Assembly: GCA_024650045.1 (NCBI GenBank)
Contig: JANKMU010000003.1
Location: 50,738-114,737 of the forward strand
Direction: 5' to 3'
DNA length: 64,000 nt
Source of the DNA: Mycoplasmatota bacterium
GTDB taxonomy: Bacteria > Bacillota_I > Bacilli_A > Acholeplasmatales > Acholeplasmataceae
Positions 51,301 to 60,513 of the stretch are shown here, one piece after another (position 1 is the first letter of the stretch; the number at the start of each line of letters is the position of its first letter). The notes under the pieces were generated by a model, which ran no database searches, was not told where the DNA came from, and saw only the letters and a program-made list of their open reading frames with translations. Position numbers and translations under genes: made by a program.

Positions 51301-52611
51301 TTACGCACCTATATACTCAAGTTTGATTGCTTCACGTCTTAGTTCATCTCTAAACTTTGGATGTGCAATGCTAATTAAAAGTTCTACACGTTCTGCAACA
51401 GATGTTCCTCTTAGTGATACACAGCCATATTCAGTAACAACATAATCAACATCAGCTCTTGATAATGTAACGGCTGCCCCTGGTTTCAAGAATGGAACAA
51501 TCTTAGATATTTCTTCTCTTTCACCGGTTTCAGGATTTTTAACATTAGCAGTTGAATAGAGTGTAATAAAACTCATACCACCTTTAGAATTTTGTGCACC
51601 AACAGCTGTATCACTTTGACCACCAGTTCCAGAGAATTGTTTATGTCCAATAGACTCAGATGCTACTTGTCCAGTAAGATCAACTTCTATGGTTGTATTA
51701 ATTGAAACTTGATTGTCATTAAGTCCAATGATTGCAGGATCATTAACATAGTGTCCATTAAGAATTTGAACACTTGGATTGTTATCGATAAAGTCATAAA
51801 GTTCTTGAGTACCTAAAGCAAAACAGCAAACATGTTTTCCGTTATGTGTTTTTTTCTTTAAACCATTAGCTGCACCAGATTTAACAAGATGCATCAAACC
51901 AGATGTAAACATTTCAGTATGAATCCCTAAATCTTTTTTGTGCAATAACGCATGTGCAACTGCATTAGGTATACCACCGATGCCAAGTTGTAATGTTGAA
52001 CCGTCTTTAATTTTATCTGCAATATAATTCCCAATCTTAATATCTTTTTCATTCGGTTCAATGTCAGGAAGCACTGGTGCAGGATAATCAACTTCAATAA
52101 AATAATCGACCTCACTCATATGAACTTCTAAATCACCAAATGTTCTAGGGAAATTAGGATTAATCTCTAGTATCGAAATATCAGCAAGTCTTAAAGCATC
52201 TTTTTCATAAACATTAGATAACGATAAAGAAACAAATCCATGTTTGTCTGGTGGTGTTGCAGTTCCTACAAATAGATTCGGTCTAGCGTGTTCGAATCGC
52301 TTACGACCAGCTAGGTGTAAATGATTGGGTATAAAGCTTATATTTCCGTTCTGATGAGCTTTTCTTAACGATGCTGCATAGAACCAGCTGTCAACTGAAA
52401 ATGATGATTTGTAAACAGGATTTGTAAAAAACTCAGCATTTTCAAATGGTAAACAATTTGTCACGCGAACGCCTCCTAATTCATTTGCACGTGTATGCAA
52501 AATCTTTAGGAACTCTTTTGGTTCTGCACCTGCCATACCAGATACAATAATATCGTTAGATTTAACGAGTTTGATTGCTTCTTGAGCAGTGATTGTTTTT
52601 GGAGATTTCAT
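51301..52611 (-). CDS. Acetyl-CoA hydrolase/transferase family CoA-transferase (4-hydroxybutyrate CoA-transferase-like)
   Basis: LQLGIGGIPNAVAHAL, FSGTGGQSDTAVGAQNSKGGMSFITLYST, VTEYGCVSLRGTS. Confidence 0.88.
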   Translation of the reverse strand: MKSPKTITAQEAIKLVKSNDIIVSGMAGAEPKEFLKILHTRANELGGVRVTNCLPFENAEFFTNPVYKSSFSVDSWFYAASLRKAHQNGNISFIPNHLHLAGRKRFEHARPNLFVGTATPPDKHGFVSLSLSNVYEKDALRLADISILEINPNFPRTFGDLEVHMSEVDYFIEVDYPAPVLPDIEPNEKDIKIGNYIADKIKDGSTLQLGIGGIPNAVAHALLHKKDLGIHTEMFTSGLMHLVKSGAANGLKKKTHNGKHVCCFALGTQELYDFIDNNPSVQILNGHYVNDPAIIGLNDNQVSINTTIEVDLTGQVASESIGHKQFSGTGGQSDTAVGAQNSKGGMSFITLYSTANVKNPETGEREEISKIVPFLKPGAAVTLSRADVDYVVTEYGCVSLRGTSVAERVELLISIAHPKFRDELRREAIKLEYIGA

Positions 52612-52640
52612 GTTATGCCTCTTTTCTTAATTTAAATTAA

Positions 52641-52668
52641 GATGAGGGGAGAGTTTCCCCTCCCCATC
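52641..52668 (-). promoter_or_regulatory. Intercistronic hairpin
   Basis: gatgaggggagagtttcccctccccatc between SBP and CoA-transferase genes. Confidence 0.55.
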
Positions 52669-52688
52669 ATTTTAACATTTTTTATAAA

Positions 52689-54431
52689 TTATCCTCTAAT
52701 TTGTCCGATAGTTTCGATTTCTCTAACTTTATCGAATGTGTTTGTAGTTGTATTGAATAACAATAATGACATTGCATCGATACCATGACGTTTACCGCCA
52801 CCGAAATCTACAGTACCACCCATAGGGATATTAATTGGAGCTGATTCCATTGCCTTGATAAATGATTCCCAAGTTAATGTGTCATCACCAACACGTTCTA
52901 AACCTTGAATAAATACTTTCGCTGCGATATAACCAGCGATTGCGAATGCATTAGCATACATATTATTTTTTGTTGTTTCATCTAAGAAAGATGCATTTGT
53001 AATTGCAGCAGCATAAGCAGCAACATCCACTTGCCCTGAGTCACTAAACACATCAACCCATGCATTTGTATAAATTGGGAAACCATAATCAGTATCAGGA
53101 TCAACAGCAGTTGGATCAGCATTAACATAAGATGTAAATACTGGAACTTCCATATCTAGAGTTTCCATAACACCAATAGCTGCCTTGAAAGGAGCTTGGT
53201 TACTTGCTACGATAACAGCAGATACGCCTTGAGAACGGAAGTTTTCAATCGCAGTACTTAATGCAGCTGTTTCAGCAGCAGCAAATGAACTATAAATAAA
53301 GTTATCATTAACGCCTAAAGTTCTTGCTTCAATTTCGATACCGTCTCTAATCGATACGCCATCATCAGTTAATGTATAAAGAACACCAATTTTTGCGTTT
53401 GCAGGAAGTGCTTCGTCACCAGCTGTACCATAAACTTCTTCATTAATAGCACGAGCAGTCATAATACGACCGTCTGTTAAATAAATTGGTTGAACTGGCA
53501 TAACAGGATCTAGTGGAGCTCTTTCGCTATATAATACGTTAACACCAGTTGCAGCATATACCATAGGTATACCAGCTTCTCTAATCACACCAAGAGTACT
53601 ACTTACTGTAGGAGTACCAAAATGTCCAACTAATGCAAAGACTTTATCTTCATTAATTAATTGTCTAGTGTTTGTTAAACCAACAGTACCATCGAATCCA
53701 TCGTCTCTATTAACATATTCGATTTCACGACCACCAATACCACCAGCTTCATTAACTTCTTCAAATGCAGCACGCATACCATAACTAAATGGTAAACCTA
53801 CAAATGATAAAGGACCAGCTAGAACTGCAGTGTTACCAACTTTAATCGTTGTATCAGTAATACCTTGAACTGTTACTGCACGTACTTCAGCATAGAAACT
53901 AGTTGTTACTTCTTCAAATGTTACGGTAACATCATAAATACCGACAACACCAGCAACAAATCCAGAAAGTGTATAATCACTTGATTCTAGAACTTCTTTT
54001 CTACCAGTATTGTAAATAACTTCTACAGATAAACCAGCAGGGTTGAATTCTTCTTGACGGTTGTAGATTTGTTGAGTAGGAACAGATAAGATGTTCAAAC
54101 CTAATGCTTCCTCTTCAGCTTCAGGATCAAATATAGCAACACCAAATGTTGCAGTTTCTCCTTCGTGAGTTACTGTTACAGTTTTTAATCCTGTAGTAGT
54201 TGAATCAAAACCAGTCACAGTATATTCTGAAGATGTCAATACACGATCAGTGCCATCTGTATAAATAACAGTGACAACCATACCAGCAGAACTTAAACCT
54301 TCACCAATTACGTATTCTACTTTCGTTGGTGGAGTTACAGTTATGCGGTCAACTCCGACTTCTGTTTCGCCGCAAGCAGCCAAACCGAATGTAGCAAGTA
54401 AAACGATAAATAAAGCTACGATTCTTTTCAT
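52689..54431 (-). CDS. Liv-type substrate-binding lipoprotein with two N-terminal Ig-like (Big_3-like) domains
   Basis: Lipobox GLAACG; two repeats ending TVTGFDSTTTGLKTVTVT / TLSGFVAGVVGIYDVTVT; Peripla_BP_6-like region from ~IKVGNTAVLAGPLS; ATG 54431. Confidence 0.88.
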   Translation of the reverse strand: MKRIVALFIVLLATFGLAACGETEVGVDRITVTPPTKVEYVIGEGLSSAGMVVTVIYTDGTDRVLTSSEYTVTGFDSTTTGLKTVTVTHEGETATFGVAIFDPEAEEEALGLNILSVPTQQIYNRQEEFNPAGLSVEVIYNTGRKEVLESSDYTLSGFVAGVVGIYDVTVTFEEVTTSFYAEVRAVTVQGITDTTIKVGNTAVLAGPLSFVGLPFSYGMRAAFEEVNEAGGIGGREIEYVNRDDGFDGTVGLTNTRQLINEDKVFALVGHFGTPTVSSTLGVIREAGIPMVYAATGVNVLYSERAPLDPVMPVQPIYLTDGRIMTARAINEEVYGTAGDEALPANAKIGVLYTLTDDGVSIRDGIEIEARTLGVNDNFIYSSFAAAETAALSTAIENFRSQGVSAVIVASNQAPFKAAIGVMETLDMEVPVFTSYVNADPTAVDPDTDYGFPIYTNAWVDVFSDSGQVDVAAYAAAITNASFLDETTKNNMYANAFAIAGYIAAKVFIQGLERVGDDTLTWESFIKAMESAPINIPMGGTVDFGGGKRHGIDAMSLLLFNTTTNTFDKVREIETIGQIRG

Positions 54432-54505
54432 AAAATTTTTCTCCTCTTTCTTTTGCCTTATTGGCAAGTTATTATATTATCTTGTTTCTTGGAAACAATT
54501 AAAAC

Positions 54506-55279
54506 CTAATGTGATGAACCTAAATAAGCATTGATAAGTTGTTCGTCGTTGAGCAACTCGTTTCCAGTGCCTTCTGAGATGATTTTGCCTAACTCTAAAA
54601 TATAAGCATAATCAGCAATTTTAAGCGTTTGATAAGCATTTTGCTCTACGATTAAGATGGTTCGTCCTTCTTCCTTAATCCGCTTAACAATTTCAAAGAT
54701 ATCTTTTACAATCAGTGGTGCAAGACCTAATGATGGTTCATCTAATAATAAAACTTTCGGATTTCCCATCAATGCTCTACCAATGGCTAACATTTGTTGC
54801 TCACCACCTGATAAAGTAGAAGCTTGTTGTTTCTTTCTTTCTCTTAAGATTGGAAAATATCCATAGACTTCATTAAGTAATTGATTGATTAATGTTTTTC
54901 TTGTTATTTTTTCAACCTTTTCATGACCATCTTTATCTTTAGTTGTTTTATTTATGCTCTTAAGTGAGTAAGCACCAACTAATAAATTTTCTTCAACTGT
55001 AAGACCATTTAAGATCATTCTACCTTCAGGAGCTTGTACAATACCTTTAGCAGTTATTCTAAAGGGGTCTTTATTCTCAATATTTTCTCCATCAAAGGTA
55101 ATATGCCCTGATTTAACTTTTACAACACCAGATATAGAACGAATAGTTGTTGATTTACCTGCACCGTTAGCACCTAATATAGCAACAATACTTCCTTCTT
55201 CAACATCCATATTGATACCTTTGACTGCGCGAATAATACCGTAATCAATAATTAAGTCTCGTATTTCTAAAATTGCCAT
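54506..55279 (-). CDS. livF: ABC transporter ATP-binding protein, LivF family
   Basis: GANGAGKSTTIRSISG, LSGGEQQMLAIGRALMGNPKVLLLDEPSLGLAPLIV. Confidence 0.93.
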   Translation of the reverse strand: MAILEIRDLIIDYGIIRAVKGINMDVEEGSIVAILGANGAGKSTTIRSISGVVKVKSGHITFDGENIENKDPFRITAKGIVQAPEGRMILNGLTVEENLLVGAYSLKSINKTTKDKDGHEKVEKITRKTLINQLLNEVYGYFPILRERKKQQASTLSGGEQQMLAIGRALMGNPKVLLLDEPSLGLAPLIVKDIFEIVKRIKEEGRTILIVEQNAYQTLKIADYAYILELGKIISEGTGNELLNDEQLINAYLGSSH

Positions 55280-55280
55280 A

Positions 55281-56714
55281 TTATTCGCCTCCTAAATAAG
55301 CTTCTTGGACAACAGGATTTGTCTTAATCTCTTTTGGAGTTCCAATGGCTAACTTTTTACCAAATGATATTGCACAGATGGTATCACATAGTTCCATAAC
55401 TAAACCCATATCGTGTTCTACTAAGAAGATTGTACAGTCATACTCTTTTTGAATCTTTCTAATTGTTTTAACTAACTTTTGAGATTCAAGGTCATTGAGT
55501 CCAGCTGCTGGTTCATCAAGAATGATTAAATTTGGATTTGACATCAATGTTCTTGCAAGTTCAATTAGTTTTAAAACACCATAAGGTAGACCGATTGGAT
55601 AAAAATCTTTATAAGCTATCAGTTCAAGATCAGTTAAAATTTTAATGGCTTTAGCTTTTAAAATTTCATCCTCGCGTTTAAATCTCGGATTGTGAACTAA
55701 ATGTCCAAAGAATCCTGTTTGATATTGTCTGTGTGATGCAACTAATAAGTTATCTAAAATCGATAATTCCCATATGAGTTCAACATTTTGGAAAGTTCTT
55801 ACAATACCGTGTTTAATAACATCGTGAACTTGATATTGGGATAAATCAACAACATCATTTGTTTTGTCACGATATAACATCCTACCTCCAGTTTGTTTAT
55901 AAAACTGTGTAATACAGTTAAATACAGTTGTCTTACCAGCACCATTTGGTCCGATGAGTCCAAATATTTCACCTTTTTTAACGTCAAATGATAATTCATT
56001 AACTGCTATAAGACCACCAAATTTCATTGTTAATCCTTCAAGTTTTAAAATGACGTCATCATCCATTTCCAGTAAAGGGAGATCTTTTTGTAGATCTTTT
56101 TTCTTTTCTATAGTTTGGATAAGTTTTTGATTAAGTAATTCATTTGCTTTATTAATCTTTTCTTGTTGTTTACTTAATTTTTCATGATCTTCTTTGATGA
56201 GTTGTTGTTCATAGGTTTGATATTTTAACGCTAACCTTTGTTTTTCAGTTTCAAAGAATTTTCTATTTTCTTCAATTTCTTGATCTGAATAGCCTTCAAT
56301 CGTATATTTGTTAAATATCTTTTCTTTGTTTTCGTTATACTTTTGACTTAGAAATTCTAAATTTTCTTGATGTTTTTGCTTAAACTGTTCTTTTTGGTCT
56401 GGATGTTTTTTTGTTTGTCTTTTAAGTGTTTGATCAATTGCTCTTTTTTTCCAGTAAAACCAATGATCTAGTTTATCGATTTCTTCTTTTGAGAATGTTT
56501 TTAAATAATCATCTTTTGATAATGTTTTACTTTCTAGTTCAATTAAGTAAGACTGATGTTGATCTTTTAGTTCTTGAAGTTTTTTGTTTCTTTTTTCTGT
56601 ATATTTCTCACCTAATATTTCAGGATAAGATAAGTTGTTTTCAATCTTTTGTCTAATATTCTCAATTTTTTGATTGAGTAACTTGTTTTCAAGTGTTGAT
56701 TTAATCTTTGCCAT
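55281..56714 (-). CDS. livG: ABC transporter ATP-binding protein, LivG family, with long N-terminal coiled-coil extension
   Basis: [21 protein letters not shown]...[18 protein letters not shown] from residue ~220; residues 1-218 charged helical. Confidence 0.93.
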   Translation of the reverse strand: MAKIKSTLENKLLNQKIENIRQKIENNLSYPEILGEKYTEKRNKKLQELKDQHQSYLIELESKTLSKDDYLKTFSKEEIDKLDHWFYWKKRAIDQTLKRQTKKHPDQKEQFKQKHQENLEFLSQKYNENKEKIFNKYTIEGYSDQEIEENRKFFETEKQRLALKYQTYEQQLIKEDHEKLSKQQEKINKANELLNQKLIQTIEKKKDLQKDLPLLEMDDDVILKLEGLTMKFGGLIAVNELSFDVKKGEIFGLIGPNGAGKTTVFNCITQFYKQTGGRMLYRDKTNDVVDLSQYQVHDVIKHGIVRTFQNVELIWELSILDNLLVASHRQYQTGFFGHLVHNPRFKREDEILKAKAIKILTDLELIAYKDFYPIGLPYGVLKLIELARTLMSNPNLIILDEPAAGLNDLESQKLVKTIRKIQKEYDCTIFLVEHDMGLVMELCDTICAISFGKKLAIGTPKEIKTNPVVQEAYLGGE

Positions 56715-57777
56715 AACGATACTCCTTCCATGATGTCATTAATTTTTTGTAGAGTCGTATAGTCTTTAGGTTTAAATCTTTGAAGAGTCTGATTAACCCA
56801 CCAGGGTAAAACATAACAACTAGTATGATTAAAACACCATTAATAATATATGAAGCATTACCATAGGTTTGAAAAAATGGAATACTCTTTAAGACAAGTT
56901 GATCAAATCCAAAAATGATAAATGTACCTAAACCAACACCCCAAATAGATTTTGAACCTCCAATGACAATCGCTGCTAAAATATTAAGTGATAAGGCTAA
57001 GTTCCATAAGTTTGGAATGGTTGATCTACTATAAGACATATAAAGCATTCCACCAATAACGGCTAGTACGGTTGCGATTACAAATGTTAATAGTCTATAT
57101 TTTAAAACACTTATACCCATTGCTTGTGCAGCTGATGTTGAGTTTTTAATCGATAACATCGCTCTACCTGTTGGACTATTAACTAAGTTAACAACAGCAA
57201 TCATGGTTAAGATTAGGAATAAAACTAAGATGTAATAGACCATATGTTCTCTAAATAAAATTCCAAAGATAGAAAATCTTTCAATTTGAAATCCAAGTAA
57301 CCCATTTGTAATAGGTGTTGCAAATTTAAAGAATTCAACTAAGACTTCTGATAAACCTAAAGTAATAATGGCTAAGTACATACCCTCTATCCTAAGCGAT
57401 ATAAAGCCTACAATGGTTCCCAAGATGATTGCTATCACTATACCCATGATAAATGCAATCAATAATGGTAGACCTAGTTTGCCTAAGCTAAAGGCTACTA
57501 CATAAGAGCCAACACCAATAAATCCTGCTGTTCCTAGTGATGCTAATCCAGCATAACCAAGGAGTAAAGTAAAACCTAATCCAACAATCATATAGATCCA
57601 CATATTTGCTAATATATCAACAGCTGATGGTCTAATCAATCCAGCAGTACCTAAGACTTGAACTAAAACCATTAAGAAAGCTGCAACAAAGATACCAAAG
57701 AATGGATGTTTCGTAAACTGAATCAATTTTTGGTGTATTTTATTTTCTTTTTTTGACTTATATTTTTCAAGTATCAT
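56701..57777 (-). CDS. livM: Branched-chain-amino-acid-type ABC transporter permease, LivM family
   Basis: Multi-TM, GYAGLASLGTAGFIGVGSYVVA, GRAMLSIKNSTSAAQAMGISVLKYRL. Confidence 0.93.
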   Translation of the reverse strand: MILEKYKSKKENKIHQKLIQFTKHPFFGIFVAAFLMVLVQVLGTAGLIRPSAVDILANMWIYMIVGLGFTLLLGYAGLASLGTAGFIGVGSYVVAFSLGKLGLPLLIAFIMGIVIAIILGTIVGFISLRIEGMYLAIITLGLSEVLVEFFKFATPITNGLLGFQIERFSIFGILFREHMVYYILVLFLILTMIAVVNLVNSPTGRAMLSIKNSTSAAQAMGISVLKYRLLTFVIATVLAVIGGMLYMSYSRSTIPNLWNLALSLNILAAIVIGGSKSIWGVGLGTFIIFGFDQLVLKSIPFFQTYGNASYIINGVLIILVVMFYPGGLIRLFKDLNLKTIRLYKKLMTSWKEYRYGKD

Positions 57778-57779
57778 AA

Positions 57780-58709
57780 CTACACCTTCTTCGCTATCTT
57801 TTTCCCAAATAAACCAACAGGTTTAATTAAGATAAGTAATAATACTAAAATATAAACAATAGCATTTGCCCATGTATTAGAAATGAATTGCCATGCTAAA
57901 ACTCTTGCAAATGGAATAATGATGGCTGCAATCACTGGTCCACCAAATGATGAAAATCCACCTAAAATCGCTGCTAAAAACCCATTTACTTGCAGTCCTA
58001 TCATCATATCAGGTGCTAACGTATAAACAGTAGGTGCATAAAGTGCTGCAGCTAATGCTCCAAGACCACCCGCAATACCCCAACTCATTGCAGTAATGAA
58101 CTTCGTATTGACACCCATCATACTCGCGACAACTTCATTAGATGCAGTTGCGCGTACACCAAGTCCCCATTTTGTATATTTAAGCATGACGAATAATACA
58201 ATTAAGACCACAGCAGCAATAATAATAGAAATCAAATTGTGACTTGGAATAAACCAAGGCACTGTCCCACCAACATTGACTCTAAATACTTTTGTTGATA
58301 GAAATCTCGGTGTTGCTAAAGGGAAGATTCCAAAAACAATTGGTAAAATACCTGAAATAACTAATATAATTCCCATGGTAATCATTTGTTTGGTTACAGC
58401 ATTTGAATACTTAGCTTTACGAATAATGAATACATCAATAAAGATACCAAATAGAAATCCAACAATAATCCCAATAAGAATCGATACAATTAATAACAGA
58501 ACCGCACTTATATTTGGAAATTGAACGATAAAGAATTTACTAAATAGTGAGGTGATCGTATATGCTGAAAACATCGCTATCGAACCTTGTGCAAAGTTCG
58601 TCGTAAACGATGTTCTAAAGATTAATACAATTGCCATGGTAACAAGTGCCAAAAATGCAGCACCGGTTAATCCCTGGAAAAACATTGATAAAATTTGCTG
58701 TAAAGTCAT
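57780..58709 (-). CDS. livH: Branched-chain-amino-acid-type ABC transporter permease, LivH family
   Basis: TNFAQGSIAMFSAY, GVRATASNEVVASMMGVNTKFI, AAILGGFSSFGGPVIA. Confidence 0.93.
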   Translation of the reverse strand: MTLQQILSMFFQGLTGAAFLALVTMAIVLIFRTSFTTNFAQGSIAMFSAYTITSLFSKFFIVQFPNISAVLLLIVSILIGIIVGFLFGIFIDVFIIRKAKYSNAVTKQMITMGIILVISGILPIVFGIFPLATPRFLSTKVFRVNVGGTVPWFIPSHNLISIIIAAVVLIVLFVMLKYTKWGLGVRATASNEVVASMMGVNTKFITAMSWGIAGGLGALAAALYAPTVYTLAPDMMIGLQVNGFLAAILGGFSSFGGPVIAAIIIPFARVLAWQFISNTWANAIVYILVLLLILIKPVGLFGKKIAKKV

Positions 58710-58710
58710 A

Positions 58711-59736
58711 TTAACCCCACCTTATGATATTTGCAGCCCAAACATAGCCAATACCAGCTGCTAACATACAAACGATGCTACCATCTTTAACTTGTCCAGT
58801 TTCTAGAGCTAAATGAAGTGATAATATTTGATCTATTTGTCCAATATGACCATAATCCTCTAAATAAATGGATTGATCATCTGATAAACCTAATTCATTA
58901 AGCATCGCTTCATGACCTGAACGCTTAATATGAAGAATATCTAAATAATCAATATCTTTTCTTGTTACCTTAGATTTTCTAAGTGCTTCATCAATACATT
59001 TAAACCAATTAGGCATAGAAACTTCATTTAAGCGATTTTTCATTTTAACAGGATTCATTAATCTTAAAGATTTTTTGGCTTCACCAATATTTTCAGGCGT
59101 AATTGGATTGCATAAACCCCCAATTTCAACACCTGCAGTTCTTGATAAAGAACCATCTGAAATCATATGAGATCCTAAAAGTAAGTTTTTATTGTGGTTT
59201 TTCTTTAATATAATCGCACCGCCACCAGCACCAAGGTTATACATCATTGACATATCTTTATCAGTATAGTCAATAAAATCCCCATTGCGGTATCCGCCAA
59301 CAATCATAATGACGTTGATTTCATCATCTGCAATCAACATGTCTTTAGCCATTTTCATTGCCGATACAGTTGTACAACAACGGTTTTGTACATCTATACC
59401 CCAAGCATTCAAAGCACCAATACGATCTTGAATATATAAAGCTGAAGTTGTTAATGGATATTCTTTCCATTCTTCAGTGATACTTAAAATAACATCGATA
59501 GTTAATGGATCAACACCAGTATTTTTAAGTGCATCAAGTGCTGCTAACGCACCCATCTCTTGGGTTCCATCGTTAGGAAGATTTCCTGGAACAACTTTTT
59601 CTCTAATTCCTAATTTGTCAATCACAGCTTGTTCACTCCAAATACCTTTAGTCGCATCAGCAATTTCACTTGCTTGCATTCTACCTTTTGGTAAATAGAT
59701 TCCTGTTCCGACGATTCCTACATTGTTTTGATTCAC
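58711..59736 (-). CDS. Thiolase-fold, KAS III (FabH)-like enzyme
   Basis: VGIVGTGIYLPKGRM, DVQNRCCTTVSAMKMA (catalytic Cys region), C-terminal LHIKRSGHEAML and DYGHIGQID. Confidence 0.85.
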   Translation of the reverse strand: MNQNNVGIVGTGIYLPKGRMQASEIADATKGIWSEQAVIDKLGIREKVVPGNLPNDGTQEMGALAALDALKNTGVDPLTIDVILSITEEWKEYPLTTSALYIQDRIGALNAWGIDVQNRCCTTVSAMKMAKDMLIADDEINVIMIVGGYRNGDFIDYTDKDMSMMYNLGAGGGAIILKKNHNKNLLLGSHMISDGSLSRTAGVEIGGLCNPITPENIGEAKKSLRLMNPVKMKNRLNEVSMPNWFKCIDEALRKSKVTRKDIDYLDILHIKRSGHEAMLNELGLSDDQSIYLEDYGHIGQIDQILSLHLALETGQVKDGSIVCMLAAGIGYVWAANIIRWG

Positions 59737-59767
59737 AGGGAACCCCTTCTTTCTTTTGTATTTTTAG

Positions 59768-60490
59768 TTATAAACGCATGCCGCCATTAACGTTTAAAGT
59801 TTGTCCGGTAATATAAGATGATTCAGTAGATGCTAAGAATAGTGCTGCATTTGCAATTTCTTCAGGTTGCCCGAGACGTCCAAGCATTGTCATTTTTGCA
59901 AAACTATCTAATAGTTCTTGTGGAACTGTTTTTAAGATATCAGTCATAATATATCCAGGAGCGATTGCATTAACTCTCACGTTCGCACCTTTTCTTGCAA
60001 ACTCTTTAGCCCATGTCATTGTTAACCCAATAACGCCTGCTTTAGTAGCTGCATAATTAGCTTGACCAATATTACCAAAGATACCAACAACTGATGATAT
60101 ATTAATAATTGAGCCATATTGATTGGTTTCCATTAATGGACCAAATAAACGTGTCATGTTAAAGACACCTTTTAAATTAACATCAATAACAGCGTTCCAT
60201 TGATCATCTGTCATTTTTCTTGTCATAGCATCACGTGTAATGCCTGCATTATTTACTAAAATATCAACTTTACCATATTTTGCTACAACGTCATCATAAA
60301 ATTTTTGTACACCTTCTACATCAGTTACGTTTAATTTATAACCAAATACATTTTTTTCACTATATTCTAAATCGCTCATGTCAGCAGCAATGACTGTTGC
60401 ACCTTCATTAGCAAAAGCTATTGCGATTGCTTGACCGATTCCTTTTGCTCCACCAGTAATGACAGCAACTTTATTATCTAATCTTCCCAT
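59768..60490 (-). CDS. SDR oxidoreductase (FabG/PhaB-like)
   Basis: VITGGAKGIGQAIA, NNAG, YAATKAGVIGLT, ITGQTLNVNGGM. Confidence 0.95.
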   Translation of the reverse strand: MGRLDNKVAVITGGAKGIGQAIAIAFANEGATVIAADMSDLEYSEKNVFGYKLNVTDVEGVQKFYDDVVAKYGKVDILVNNAGITRDAMTRKMTDDQWNAVIDVNLKGVFNMTRLFGPLMETNQYGSIINISSVVGIFGNIGQANYAATKAGVIGLTMTWAKEFARKGANVRVNAIAPGYIMTDILKTVPQELLDSFAKMTMLGRLGQPEEIANAALFLASTESSYITGQTLNVNGGMRL

Positions 60491-60513
60491 ATCTTTTCTC
60501 CTTTAGTTTTTTT

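Noticed and set aside
57061-57180. Possible frameshift or fusion in livM/livG because of the 14-nt overlap
   Set aside because: Both proteins have complete, normal termini; short overlaps are common in operons.
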